64,000 nucleotides of DNA from Haberlea rhodopensis (GCA_907163345.1 CAJQUN010000943.1:62001-126000), one strand, 5' to 3'. Shown: positions 1 through 10,988, counted from the stretch's first letter. Notes: a model not told the origin generated them from the sequence alone. Numbers and translations: made by a program.

Positions 1-579
1 TTCACCAACCCAAATCAATGCATCTTCGAACACCGCCGCACACTGCTTCGTTGTGGTGATTGAATCTTTACACCCTTTACTCTCCAAGAACTTATTAAAC
101 CAAGTGAGCTGAGTTTGGATCGACTGGGGTGTAATATTCAAAGTCAGATTGTTTTTCGCAAAGAAACTGTGAATTATTGCAGTGGATCCAGCCACAGCAA
201 AGTTTACACCAGAAGATTTATCGGCATTTCGGTCAAGATACGGCTGCAAGAATGGCAGAGACAGGGAATGGGCTACAAAGTCGATCACTAAGCAGCCGTC
301 GGAGTATCGGTTGGTGGGGCGGTGGAAAAAGGTACGGCCGTATGGGAGGTTGGATACGAACATAAAACCACTGGGGCCGGTGGCGGAATGGGTGTTTCCG
401 GTGTCGGTGAAGGAGTCGCCAAAGGCATAAATGCTGTTGAAAGGGCGGCGGGGGACAGGGATTGCATGCAGGAGAGAAGTGAAGATAATGAGCATGCAAG
501 TGACTGTGGTGGTGACAAAGGTGGTTTTTCGATGCGAAAATGTAAAAGAAATGGCCATTTTTTTCTTGGGGCAGCTCAT
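1..579 (-). CDS. GDSL esterase/lipase, 5' part (runs off left edge)
   Basis: The minus strand is open from an ATG at 579 to the window edge (193 codons, no stop). A second in-frame ATG at 558 gives a better signal peptide: a short basic start, then a hydrophobic stretch (TCMLIIFTSLLHA). Next comes the family's block I (YAFGDSFTDTGN) with the nucleophile Ser in GDS, then NRYSDGCLVIDFVA, and block II (GVNFAVAGSTA). The 3' part, including the GxND block and the DxxH catalytic pair, is outside the window. Plant GDSL enzymes are mostly secreted serine hydrolases of about 350-400 residues acting on ester or lipid substrates; the substrate cannot be told here. By memory it resembles the At3g48460 type. 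No frameshift or intron is seen, so this is the one host gene here that looks functional. The family is near certain; activity is inferred. Confidence 0.88.
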   Translation of the reverse strand, partial: MSCPKKKMAISFTFSHRKTTFVTTTVTCMLIIFTSLLHAIPVPRRPFNSIYAFGDSFTDTGNTHSATGPSGFMFVSNLPYGRTFFHRPTNRYSDGCLVIDFVAHSLSLPFLQPYLDRNADKSSGVNFAVAGSTAIIHSFFAKNNLTLNITPQSIQTQLTWFNKFLESKGCKDSITTTKQCAAVFEDALIWVGE

Positions 580-2040
580 GGACAATTGATGTTATCATCT
601 TAGCTAATGTGCATTTGGAAATAGATATTCAATGCTGGGTAGTAGTTCTCATATGAGCCACTTGGGGATCAATAATTATAACATTTGGTTGCAAGGTCTT
701 GCCCAATTAGGATTTTTTGTGCATCACATACCCAAATTGCTAAGAGTTTGCTAATTATTTTATTATACCATACTTCATATTCATGCCTGTAAGTGTTCAT
801 GTACATGAATTAGGATAATGAGTTGACGCTCACATGATACGTTTTTGAATTAGTTTAACAAAATTGGGGTTTTAGAAGCTAAAAGCTTCTTTAATTACCT
901 TGATGAAAATAATACATAGATTAAATCCTCATTTCACAAGAACCCATTATAAGGAAACATGAAGAGTTGAAGATGGGGCTATAACATATCTTGAGAAAAG
1001 CAAGCTAATAGCAAACAATCTGTTGGTTATTGGGTGAAATGAATAGTAAAACATAAATTGGAACTCATTAGGTTGGTTTTAATTTTGTATTACTAGGGAT
1101 GGTTATTGCAGGGAAGCGGGCGTTGAAGCAATATGTGTTCATGTGAATATTTGTTTTGCTTTTACTTTGCTTTTGTTTGATTTACCCCTGGTAATGTTTC
1201 ATTCTTTAATGATGCTATTCGTTGTTAGCGGCACTCACAGGTGCAGTTTTGATAATTATTTAGCAATGAATTATGCAGAAGTGGAGGATACCGCCTTTAA
1301 TTGGTAGTATACATGTCTATACGCATGTATACCTGTTGTCATTAAATATAATTTCCACTTATTTTGTAGAGAACATGATTTGGTGAATAAATTCTTTAAA
1401 AGAAAAGCTATACCCGGTGATCATGGAATTCGTCCCATGAGTTGGTTATGCTTGAGTTTAATTTATGCCTTTTTATTCATCCATTTATTTCAATGATTCT
1501 GACAAGTGAATACACTGAGTGGTGTGATAAGAGTATTTGTTGCTTTCATTCTTGTGCTGATGATATGCGTTGCACAACTAGTTTATGCTCGGGTTTTCCT
1601 TTTACTTGAACCCTAAACTAAGCTTTATTGGCTCAAGACTTGAATGTCTTTGGAATTTGAATATTTTAAATTCATTATGCTACATCCAATGCAAGATATT
1701 ATTATTTTGGATGGTTTCTGTCTCGTCTTTTCCGTATTATTGCAGTATTTTACACCGAGCTCATGACATGTTGGCTATACCCGTGTCGACTATGCACACG
1801 TGGTTCAAACATCGAGTCAAATCCAGCCATCAGCTCGACATCGGCTCACCTCGACCTCAGCCTCAGTTCGGCCTCGGCTATTTCGGTCTAGGACTCCGCC
1901 ATCAGCTAGACCACATCAATCAACCCTGACTTCAGTGCTCAATCTACATGTCCGGGGTTACGGTTATTTCTCCTAGCTACTACTTGAACCACATATATAT
2001 TTTGTGTTGCGCTATTTCACTATTTCAGGTTGACTTTAGT
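580..2040. other. Upstream region of GDSL gene; intergenic
   Basis: About 1.45 kb of AT-rich sequence without a supported gene. The first few hundred bases are the presumed promoter of the divergent-edge GDSL gene. From about 1770 the base composition changes to the GC-richer, CTCGGC-containing sequence that begins the repeat region to the right. Confidence 0.5.
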
Positions 2041-2048
2041 AAATCGTG

Positions 2049-2293
2049 CTCGGGCATGCAAACTCGCAGTAAGCCCCGCATAGGTCGGATTGAGGATCAG
2101 CTCGGGCATGCAATCTTGCAGTAAGCCCCTATATGACAGCTCGGGCATGCAATCTAGCTGTAAGCCCCGGTTATATCAGCTCGGACATGCAATCTCGCAG
2201 TAAGCCCCATATTCAGGAGTATCAGTTCGGGCATGCAATCTAGCTGTAAGCCCCGGCTATTTCAGCTTGGGCATGCAATCTAGCAGTAAGCCC
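2049..2293. repeat. Tandem array 1, about 6 units of 35-55 bp
   Basis: Six degenerate copies of a unit with core GGGCATGCAATCT followed by GCAGTAAGCCCC, separated by variable linkers. It lies directly before array 2, with which it shares the TAAGCCC tail. Probably part of the non-coding internal region of an LTR retrotransposon. Confidence 0.85.
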
Positions 2294-2367
2294 CACATCA
2301 GTAGATCAGCTCGGGAACTTTATTTGTTCTGGATTTTGGATAAACTTATTCGGATGGATATTCGGAG

Positions 2368-3092
2368 TAAGCCCAGGTGTATGAGGCCCTGGCAAATATT
2401 TAGCACAGGTCCGCCCTGATTGCTTAAGCCCAGGTGTATGAGGCCCTGTCAAATATTTAGCACAGGTCCGCCCTGATTGCTTAAGCCCAGGTGTATGAGG
2501 CCCTGGCAAATACTAGCACAGGTCCGCCCTGATTGCTTAAGCCCAGGTGTATGAGGCCCTGGCAAATATTTAGCACATGTCCGCCCTGATTGCTTAAGCC
2601 CAGGTGTATGAGGCCCTGGCAAATATCAGCACAGGTCCGCCCTGATTGCTTAAGCCCAGGTGTATGATGCCCTGACAAATATTTAGCACAGGTCCGCCCT
2701 GATTGCTTAAGCCCAGGTGTATGAGGCCCTAGCAAATATTTAGCACAGGTCCGCCCTGATTGCTTAAGCCCAGGTGTATGAGGCCCTGGCAAATATTTAG
2801 CACAGGTCCGCCCTGATTGCTTAAGCCCAGGTGTATGAGGCCCTGGCAAATATCAGCACATGTCCGCCCTGATTGCTTAAGCCCAGGTGTATGAGGCCCT
2901 GACAAATATTTAGCACAGGTCCGCCCTGATTGCTTAAGCCCAGGTGTATGAGGCCCTGGCAAATATCAGCACAGGTCCGCCCTGATTGCTTAAGCCCAGG
3001 TGTATGAGGCCCTGGCAAATATTTAGCACAGGTCCGCCCTGATTGCTTAAGCCCAGGTGTATGAGGCCCTGGCAAATATTAGCACAGGTCTT
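2368..3092. repeat. Tandem array 2, about 13 units of 56-57 bp
   Basis: Thirteen near-identical head-to-tail units. Each begins TAAGCCCAGGTGTATGAGG, continues CCCTGGCAAATATT(T)AGCACAGG and ends TCCGCCCTGATTGCT. Starts are near 2368, 2425, 2481, 2538, 2595, 2651, 2708, 2765, 2822, 2878, 2935, 2991 and 3048. Units differ mostly by a 1-2 base change around AAATATTTAGC versus AAATATCAGC. The repetitive minus-strand reading frames here (PGPHTPGLKQSGRTC repeats) are artefacts of the unit being close to a multiple of three. Confidence 0.95.
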
Positions 3093-3324
3093 ATCCGCTC
3101 ATATTTATTATCTGGAGTCCAGACCGGACATGTCTTATCTGCTTATATTTACTCTGGGATCAGATGAGACGAGCTTTATTTGCTCAGTATTTTATCAGCT
3201 CCAGAGCTCAGGACATCTTTCACTTCGTGAATTCAGATGAGCTATATCTTCGCATATCTATTAGCTCTGGAATTCAGGACGTACGAGCTGCATGTGTTCG
3301 GTTTATTATCTTCGGAGTTCAGGC

Positions 3325-4075
3325 AGGTCAGCCCTGCCAGTGTAACAGGTCAGCCCTGTTAAGATTAATTCTGTACTTAGAATTATTTCGAGCTCTTATT
3401 GCAGGTCAGCCCTGCACAGATAACAGGTCAGCCATGTTTTAAGATTTAATTCTGTACTTAGAATTATTTCGAGCTCTTATTGCAGGTCAGCCCTGCACAG
3501 ATAACAGGTCAGCCCTGTTTAAGATTTAATTCTGTACTTAGAATTATTTCTAGTTATTATTGCAGGTCAGCCCTGCACAGATTAACAGGTCAGCCCTGTT
3601 TAAGATTTAATTATGTACTTAGAATTATTTCTAGCTGTTATGGCAGGTCAATCCTGCACAGATTAACAGGTCAGCCCTGTTTTAGATTTAATTTTGTTAG
3701 AATTATTTCTAGTTGTTATTGCAGGTCAGCCCTGCACAGCTAACAGGTGAGCCCTGTTAAGATTTAATTATGTACTTAGAATTATTTCTAGTTGTTATTG
3801 CAGGTCAGCCCTGCGCATATAACAGGTCAGCCATGTTTAGATTTAATTCTGTGTTTAGAATTACTTCGAGTTGTCCTTGCAGGTGAGCCCTGCGCGGATA
3901 ACAGGTCAGCCATGTTTTAGATTTAATTCTGTAGAGTTATTTCTAGTTGTTAATGCAGATCAGTCCTGCCAAGATAACAGGTCAGCCATGTTAAGATTTA
4001 ATTCTCTTAGAATTATTTCTAGTTATTACTGCTGGTCAGCCCTGCACAGATTAACAGGTCATCCCGGTCGAGAAA
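3325..4075. repeat. Tandem array 3, about 10 units of 78-80 bp
   Basis: Units contain GCAGGTCAGCCCTGC, a short spacer, AACAGGTCAGCCCTGTT, and then AAGATTTAATTCTGTACTTAG plus AATTATTTC. There are about ten copies from 3325, more diverged than array 2. The GGTCAGCCCTG motif occurs twice per unit. The same motif in reverse complement recurs at 24.7-25.5 kb, so both belong to one dispersed repeat family. Confidence 0.9.
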
Positions 4076-4854
4076 CATGTCATCCTTACAACATGCCAGC
4101 TCAGTTTCGACACTCTGGAGCTCACGTCAACTTATTTACTCCTCGGCTCGGCATTACTTATGGAGCTCATATCAGCCCTGTCGATTATTTTTGGAGCTCA
4201 GCTGTATTTTGTTGACTCAGCACAACATATTTATCAAGCTCTGGAGTTCGGCGAGTTTTATGTGCCATGGGATTGAGCCAGCCTTTATTGATTAAGGAGT
4301 TCAGGCGAGCATTATTTGCTCTTGCTTATTTCGGAGCTCAGATCTCTTGTTTATTTCGGAGCTCAGATCAGGTCGGGAGAGCAATATTTGTTCATATCGG
4401 GTCGGGCGAGCTTTATTTGCTCAGGTCGGCTCAACCAAGATAAGAAGTCCGTATTTGTTTTATCTACTCGGAACATTTCTTATTTCGGGAGTTCAGATAT
4501 ATACTTATTTGCTACTCGGCTCAGTTTTATCACCTCGGGTCTCTCGATCACATTTGTCAGCTCGGAACTCTCGACTATTGTAGCTTCAGTTCGGATTCCT
4601 ACTGCCCAGTCCGACCTAATATTATTGACGAGCTCAGCACCGTGATTGCGTCGGTTCCTCGTATGGGCTATACGAGCCGCCTATTTTATCGAGGATCGAC
4701 ATTCGAATTGTCGTAGCTCTACCGACAGCATGACTCGGGAACTCGGCATGGCGCAAGGTCACATTAGGGTTATTTAAAGGACTATCGATCCGGGTCCTCA
4801 CCTAACCAGTTGAAGTCGATACAGCGCTACTCTAGCTCGACTAGAGGGGGATAC
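4076..4854 (+). mobile_element. 3' internal end of LTR retrotransposon, with polypurine tract
   Basis: Non-coding, with many scattered GGAGCTCAG and CTCGGCTC words. It ends in a purine run (AGAGGGGGA, about 4843-4851) directly before a TG that opens an LTR, as expected of a polypurine primer tract. No gag or pol frame remains between 1.8 and 4.85 kb, so the element is internally deleted or non-autonomous. Non-coding tandem arrays next to the 3' LTR are known from plant Tat/Ogre-type Ty3/gypsy elements; the lineage here is inference. Confidence 0.55.
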
Positions 4855-5354
4855 TGATGATACCCCGATAATTATCCCGGTGCGGTTTGCACCCGAATTC
4901 TATGGGCTCGACCCAATTTAATAAGATACCGGAGGCCATTCTACATTGACCCGTTTGCCTTGGCCCATTTCCTATGTTTGTTTGACCCATTTATCATTTA
5001 TTTTAGCCCATTAATTTTAAGGCCCATCTACCTTAATTGGAAGAGAGGCCCATTAGTGATAAAAAGATTTTTGAGGGAACAGTAGGTTTAAAAGGGTTTT
5101 TTGCATGGCCTCTCCGAAGAAAGAGGCAGCCGTGCTCTGCTTCATGAGCTCTGGCCTTCTCCATTCTGGCGGCTCCCTCCATTTTTGTAGAGAAAATACA
5201 CTGTAAATCACTCTTTTATTATAGTGAAGATTCAAACTGGACTAGGTCCCGTGGTTTTTCCCTTCGGGGTTTCCACGTAAAAAATCTTGATGTTATTTGT
5301 ATTTTTCATTCATTTGTTACAAAATCGAACCAAAAAACGAGGTAACACTTATCA
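4855..5354 (+). mobile_element. LTR, 500 bp, plus orientation
   Basis: Starts TGATGATACC and ends GGTAACACTTATCA, so its ends are imperfect inverted repeats (TGAT.ATACC against TGATAAGTGTTACC). It follows a polypurine tract. The 3' part has the layout common to plant LTR U5 regions (GGTCCCGTGGTTTTTCCCTTCGGGG, here split as a T-rich and G-rich hairpin around 5243-5275). No matching upstream LTR was found in the window, so the 5' half of the element is missing or unrecognisable. Confidence 0.65.
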
Positions 5355-7304
5355 TTAATTTTCTTAATTTATGTAATTTATATATAAAATATATACATGT
5401 GTAAAATTTATGGAATTAAATTATTTTTGAAGTGAAAATTAATCATCACTTTGTTAAACAAAAATATTTTGGATTCGAAGTCCTAAAGAGGAATTTTCAT
5501 TAATATCATTTAAAATATTCAAATTAAACATTAAAATAAATTTTTCCACTCGCCAAATAATCACAAATAAAGACTATTTATCTCACTATTATTAATAAAT
5601 AGGAAACTGTGTTTTTATACCATAATTCGTTGAGGCAAGATTATTAATATTAATCAATTGTAAGTGATCAAGTTCTTTATCCATGATACGTTAATAATTC
5701 TATGATTATTTACGCAAGTAAACACACCAATCGAATAATGTAAAACCACTGTAATTAGAAGCCAAACAAGTGTCACTTTCCAGCGGCAGATAAGTGGGGA
5801 ATCATATTGTAACTTCACATATTAGTGCAGCGAACAAAAAAATAAAAATTAACGTCAAAGCTACATCATGATACGACAGAAGAATAAAAATCAGCTAGTT
5901 CTTACAAAATAGACGATGCAAATCAATTGATAGATAAATATATGCTAAGGCCATATTTAAAAGTTTTAACCCTGTCAATCCGAGCTGAAGTAGATTTGTT
6001 TTATATAGAAGAGAAGAAGCAAGAATGTTGCTTATGTTGATTTGGTCACGTACGATATAGGCCCGATGATGCACCTATGCATCAAGAATCCAATTGCTGG
6101 ATTATGGTCCTTTCAATAGAGCAATAGGATGATCGAAGAAGACAGGTCGAATTGATATGCAGATATATAAAGTTCAAATGGGTTAATGAGAATATTCTGA
6201 TCGAAAAAAGCTTTTGAAGAATACTAACGCATAAGTCTGATCCGACATGATTTTTTTTTTTTGGTTCATTTAATATATCAAAATTCGTTGGGATTAAACA
6301 CTTAGTTATTATGTGTTAGCATCACTAATGCATAACACTAATTTCGTCTCAAGTCATCTTGCACAATAAAGAACGGATCCTGACGAAGTATTCAAAAGAG
6401 AAATCGTGAAAAAAAAGTAAAGAAGCAATAATCGCACAATAATGAAATGGAATATTGTTTAAAAACATTTCCATAAAAGGCATAAGCCGGATAGGATTTA
6501 AATTCAAGTCTGAACCTGAATCTAGAGTCATAAAAATGGGTTAGGTCCGTCGGGTTGACTAAACCCAACTCGTCAAATAGGTTGGTTGGACTAGGATTTT
6601 TGTTACCCATTTGGAGGTGGGCCTAAACAGGTCAGCCCACATGGATAATGGGTTGTGATGAGTTGGGTCAAGTTGGGTCGGGTTAGCTCGCGGATTAGAT
6701 GGTTGATAAAATTTGAAGAACTTATTTGCACTTGTAATAAGTTATATGGTTTTTTTAATAGTTATTTTTATTTATAAATTAATTAATTTTCTTTAAGCAA
6801 ATGATATATCAATTTATTGTGATTTAAAATTTTAACTATCTTTATCTTTGTGAATCATATATATAGATAACGAAGATCATATAAGTATTAAGACAACTTT
6901 ATTTGATGAGTGATCAAATCTTTTAGAGATTATTGCTGAAAATAAATAGGAAAGAGGTGAAAAAGAAGGAGAAGATGTAATTGTATAATATTAATGATTG
7001 AGAACTTGAAGATGTAATAGTATAATATTAATGATTGAGAACTTTACATCATTTTTTAGTTTTGTTAGGCTTTTTAAAATTTTATGCACTTTTATTTTTA
7101 TATTAATAACGATTTGGTCAAATGTTAAGTTATATTAGTAACTATAAATCATTAAAATCTAATAAAATTATTTTTTAAATTTTTGGTGGGTCGGATTGAC
7201 CAATCACACAAATAGTATGAAAATGTGTGGGAAAGAAACATTAATAATCAATGAAAAATTAATAATCAAATAGTAAGTGCAATAATTATGGATCTAATGC
7301 GGCA
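5355..7304. other. AT-rich intergenic DNA
   Basis: No gene recognised. The stretch 6540-6700 has repeated GGGTTGGGTCGGGTT-like words of the kind common in decayed plant retroelements. The last 10 bases are the left target duplication of the Mutator-like element. Confidence 0.5.
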
Positions 7305-7314
7305 GAGATCCGTC
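7305..7314. repeat. Target-site duplication, left (MULE)
   Basis: GAGATCCGTC here matches GAGACCCGCC at 10979-10988 in 8 of 10 positions. Length and position fit the 8-11 bp duplications made by Mutator-like transposases. Two C/T differences suggest an old insertion. Confidence 0.6.
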
Positions 7315-7395
7315 GGGTTATTTAAAAAACTAATCAAAAAAATATATTTTTAATAAAATAACCCAATTTAAAAAAAGTTAATTAAATAACCCGAG

Positions 7396-7571
7396 ACGCC
7401 AATCCAGTTGGCGTCTTTAATGTGTCACGCCAATTGGGTTGGCGTGACCATAAAAAAAATAATGGTCACGACAACCCAGTTGGCGTGACCTTTGTTTTTA
7501 TAGGTTCACGCCAACTGGGTTGGCGCGACTTTAATTATATTAGTCCCGTCAATCCAGATGGCGTCTCTATT
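7396..7571. repeat. Left subterminal array of about 22-bp palindromes
   Basis: Four to five palindromes with core (A)CGCCAA-ctgggt-TTGGCGT: GACGCCAATCCAGTTGGCGTC, TCACGCCAATTGGGTTGGCG, then degenerate copies at about 7465-7490, 7505-7530 and 7545-7571. Each could form a hairpin or serve as a symmetric protein-binding site. Similar arrays lie inside the right end, so they belong to the element. Confidence 0.85.
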
Positions 7572-7578
7572 TGTGTAC

Positions 7579-7586
7579 TATAAATA
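7579..7586 (+). promoter_or_regulatory. TATA box of MULE transposase gene
   Basis: TATAAATA lies directly downstream of the last left-end palindrome and about 130 bp before the first recognisable transposase-like codons. It is the natural core promoter for the rightward gene; assignment is by position only. Confidence 0.5.
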
Positions 7587-7718
7587 CAACCCTCCGCCTC
7601 TCATTTCTCCCACACATTCACTCGAGTCTCTTTTAATATTTTTGTTATGTGATAAAATTCTGAGTATGCTCTGTAGTTGCAGCTTTAGCTGATCTTCTAC
7701 ATCAGAAAAGATTTTATT

Positions 7719-9062
7719 AGCTACTAGTAATATTTAATTATTCTGAGTTCGTTCGATATGATCGTGGTCCATCAAGAGGTACAACCATACGGCGTACAAT
7801 TAGTTTTCTACAATTATTAAATAAAGTATATGATATCACAGGGTTCGATCGCAACCAGTTTCTTTTGAAATTATATGCGCATATGTTCAAAGATTTTTCG
7901 GGGTTACGTCAGACTATTTTACCCATAAATGATGATTACAATTTAGCATGTCTACTTGATTCAGAACAGGGTCATAGTTGCTTGGAAATTATATACAAGC
8001 AGAACCAATGAATTATGATTCTATTCCAGAAATGCCAATGAGTGGCAGTTTTTCAGAAGGATTGACGACATCTGTTATTCAAGAGACGTCTGTTGCTCGA
8101 CATCAAGCTGATGGTTCATATAGTGGTAGAGACCGAGATGATCATCCAGTAGATGTTGATAATGTTGCTGATGAGCCACGAGCAGACAGTTTTGCTGATT
8201 TTGGTGATCAAATTCATTCTAAACCAGAGGGGATTCCATCTGATGATGAGGCTAATGCTGATGATGATGAAGTTGATATTGGTGTGATGGCAGAAGCAGT
8301 TGAAAACCAAGAGGAGAAGACACCAATGAGACAAGAAGTGTCAGTTACAATCATGACAAATGATCGTAATCTTTGTCCAACAATCCCATTCTTTTCCATG
8401 ACACATCCAGAAGTTTTTGGAGATTCGATCGACAATCCAACAGGCCATTGGGGGAGTTTTTATGATTACTCCAAAGGTGAAATCTATTGCAACATGGTCT
8501 TCAAAGATAAATTTCATCTGCAGGCAGCTGTGAAGGATTTTTCAATACGTGTTGCAAAACGTGAGTACCACGTTGTTAAGAGTACAAAAACATTGTGCAA
8601 AGTAATATGCAAACACGGTACAGAGGATATACCTTGCAGATGGTACTGCGTGCATGTTTGGATAAAAAAGTTGGGTTATTCAAAATAACCAAATATGGTG
8701 GTCCTCACACTTGTCTGCTGAGTGAGCCGTCGCTTGATCATTCGAACTTGGATAAGAACATGATTGCTAGTTTGTTATTGGGAATCGTTCGTCGTGATCC
8801 AGCTTATGAAATCAAGTATGTGATTCAAACAATGAAAGATAAGTATGGATTTGAAATATCATATGCAAAAAGTTGGCATAGTTTGAAACGTGCAGTACGG
8901 AACGTCTATGGAACATGGGAGAGCTCGGTCAATAAATTACCTTTCTATATAGGAGCTTTGCAAAAAATGGAATCCAGGCACAGTCGTGGAGTGGGCCACT
9001 GTATATCCATAACTCAGTATGCAGTCCTTCAATATAATCATCAGGGTACGGCTGCCAATTAA
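7719..9062 (+). pseudogene. MURA-type transposase, N-terminal half, frameshifted and truncated
   Basis: Three frames must be read in turn. The first (7719-7990) has RRTISFLQLLNKVYDITG and ends in HSCLEI, typical of the N-terminal PB1-like region of plant MULE transposases. A missing base near 7988 shifts to the frame open to 8688, with an acidic linker (DEANADDDEVDIG) and the MuDR DNA-binding region (FKDKFHLQAAVKDFSI, then CKVICKHG). A second missing base near 8646 moves to the frame ending at 9062, with RACLDKKVGLFKITKYGGPH, the zinc-coordinating tail, then SLLLGIVRRDPAYEIK and the WHSLKRAV motif. The frame loses similarity after FYIGALQKM. The DDE catalytic core and SWIM finger are absent, so it is inactive. 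No starting ATG is present in the first frame. Confidence 0.82.
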
Positions 9063-9320
9063 ACTACAAATATAGTATTACATTAAAATAATGTTCAAAG
9101 ACTATTATGTTTTATACACGAACATAAAAAATAAAATTACTTGGCTTAATGGCTGCTGGTCAAGGATGTACCTAATAATTCGTAATGAATGTACCAGTTT
9201 CCGTAAATCTTAATTTACATGTCCACCTGTGTACTCATAATCATCATCAGAAAACATAAATTATATAACAAAATATTAAATATAATATTATACATTGCAA
9301 CATAATTTGTAATACATAAC

Positions 9321-10272
9321 CTTGCACCATATGGAGCAACATGTAAATAATTGTCCTCGTCGATCGGTATTGGCCCAATATCAATTCTCGGGCGTCCTAG
9401 TTGAGGAGCTAAACTTTCGAGCCGCGACCATGCCCAAATCTAAAACATTAATATGAAGAATATAAATTAAATATGCAAGATATATTTTTTCAGTATTTTA
9501 AAATAAAGGTAACGATTATCTGTAGGAGTTGTAATGCACCACATATTACTTTTTTCCCTCTCTCCGCTGAAGTGCACAACTCGTGATATAAGAATGTCAG
9601 TACAACACTACCCCAGCTAAAATTACCAACAGAACTGATATCTTCTAATTTCTGTGTATAATAATTTTACAGTATTGCCGGAGCTATCAGGGCACATAAT
9701 TTCACCTATCATTAATAATGCACAACCTCGTGCATATTTAGCAACCTCATCCGCTGTACTATGCAAATGGAGGCGATTAATCACTAAATGATTACTCAAC
9801 GCATACATTAACAAACAAGCACCTTTAAAGTGACTCGGATCTGGTGTAATCCCAAATGACGATCACAATATTCTTGCCACTCGGGTATTGTCTTATCAAA
9901 GTTGGTGCCTGACACTGCAAGACCATTTATTGGCAGACCCCAAATAACTGCAATGTCTTGCAGTGTAATAGTCGTCTCTCTAGATCTAAGATGGCATGTG
10001 TGTGTCTCACGACACAATCTCTCTACTAACGCCGTGATTAGATGATGGTCAAGTGTAATCTTATTACAACTATATACACCATAAAACCCAAACTCATTTA
10101 ACATACTTACAACATGTATGTCTAATGGGCAAAGATCCCAAAAATAGCCACCCGGATTTCTCACACGCAATGGGCGATCAATATCACCTGCCCATACATC
10201 TTCATAACGATGACATGACTGCAATGACAACAGATGATCGTCAATTGGGCCTGGTACGGTCATCAGATCCAT
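9321..10272 (-). pseudogene. Plant mobile domain (PMD, MAIN-like) gene, decayed
   Basis: The best start is the ATG at 10272 (MDLMTVPGPID). It is followed by VWAGDIDRPLRVRNPGG, then the PMD core: ALVERLCRETHTCHLRSRE, TITLQDIAVIWGLPINGLAV and PEWQEYC, as in Arabidopsis MAIN/MAIL1 and 'phosphatase 7 long form' proteins. A one-base slip near 9825 leads to KYARGCALLMIGEIMCPD. Another near 9640 leads to NFSWGSVVLTFLYHELC. The next exon (9321-9439) reads IWAWSRLESLAPQLGRPR after an acceptor TTTTAG. The donor of the preceding exon, expected at about 9519, reads AT instead of GT. These lesions make a functional product unlikely. It lies convergent to the transposase within the same element. PMD proteins of the MAIN branch act in silencing and genome stability; transposon-borne forms are of unknown function. 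Confidence 0.82.
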
Positions 10273-10632
10273 CCTATTATATGAAACAAAAAATATATTA
10301 GTATATATAGACAACATAAAGTAAACAAAATAATTTAAAACTGATAAAATATGACGAAGTATAGCAGCCACCGCTGACAACCACGAGCCATCAGCAACCG
10401 GCGACGGCGGCGGCGGCAGCGGCGGACGGCAGCGATTGACGGTCTAATAAAACTGCAATAGAAACTAATACACGGCGATGAGATTTTTACCTCTAAATTC
10501 TGAAACTATGAAGTGACTGGAAGCAAAATGAGAAAAAAACGATTGTAACTTGGAGGTTCTGGCCGAGGAAGAAAGATTACAAACTTGGAGGTTCTGGCCG
10601 AGGAAGAAGGTGGCGAGCAAAATTTATAACAC

Positions 10633-10898
10633 CAAGTCACGCTAACTCAGTTGGCGTGACCATTAATTGGTCACGCCAACTGAGTTGGCGTGACACGTTA
10701 TATTAATTGGTCATGCCAACCGAGTTGGCATGACCAATTATTCACGCCAACTGAAAAGTCACGCCACCAGTTGGCGTGAAATAATGGTCACGCCAACTGG
10801 GTTGGGGTGACCATTATTTGGCGTGACAATTATTTTATATTGTCACATCAACTGGGTTGGCGTGACACGTTGAACACGCCAATCCAGTTGGCGGCAAA
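10633..10898. repeat. Right subterminal palindrome array
   Basis: Seven or more copies of the CACGCCAACT-nn-AGTTGGCGTG palindrome, for example GGTCACGCCAACTGAGTTGG at about 10670 and GTCACGCCAACTGGGTTGG at about 10789. Some arms are altered symmetrically (CATGCCAACC with GGTTGGCATG at about 10711), which suggests the symmetry is maintained. The outermost copy (GCCAATCCAGTTGGC) matches the outermost one at the left end. Confidence 0.85.
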
Positions 10899-10978
10899 GG
10901 TTACTTTTTAAATTTGTTAAATTTTGAGGTTATTTTGATAATTGTTTATTAAATTAAGATTATTTTGTTAAATTACCC

Positions 10979-10988
10979 GAGACCCGCC
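10979..10988. repeat. Target-site duplication, right (MULE)
   Basis: GAGACCCGCC, matching 8 of 10 bases of the left copy at 7305-7314. Confidence 0.6.

Larger units (their letters stand above)
7315..10978. mobile_element. Decayed Mutator-like element (MULE) carrying a plant mobile domain gene
   Basis: A 3.66-kb element with imperfect AT-rich terminal inverted repeats of about 80-90 bp (left GGGTTATTTAA..., right reverse complement GGGTAATTTAAC...). It is flanked by the imperfect 10-bp duplication at 7305-7314 and 10979-10988. Inside each terminal repeat is an array of short palindromes of the type TCACGCCAACTGGGTTGGCGTGA. It carries a rightward MURA-type transposase pseudogene that lacks its catalytic part, and a convergent, leftward plant-mobile-domain pseudogene. 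Both reading frames are broken, so the element cannot move by itself. Association of plant mobile domains with Mutator-like elements is known; the intact parent would be the interesting object. Confidence 0.8.

Noticed and set aside
2306..3075. Minus-strand proteins made of PGPHTPGLKQSGRTC repeats
   Set aside because: They are translations of the minisatellite; frames change with unit length and there is no independent coding sign.
2368..3092. CRISPR-like array of regular direct repeats
   Set aside because: Units are contiguous 56-57 bp tandem repeats without unique spacers, there are no cas genes, and the context is a plant retroelement.
7396..10898. MULE palindromes as microRNA precursors
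   Set aside because: Each hairpin is only about 22 bp with a tiny loop, too short for a plant miRNA precursor; they fit terminal binding sites better.
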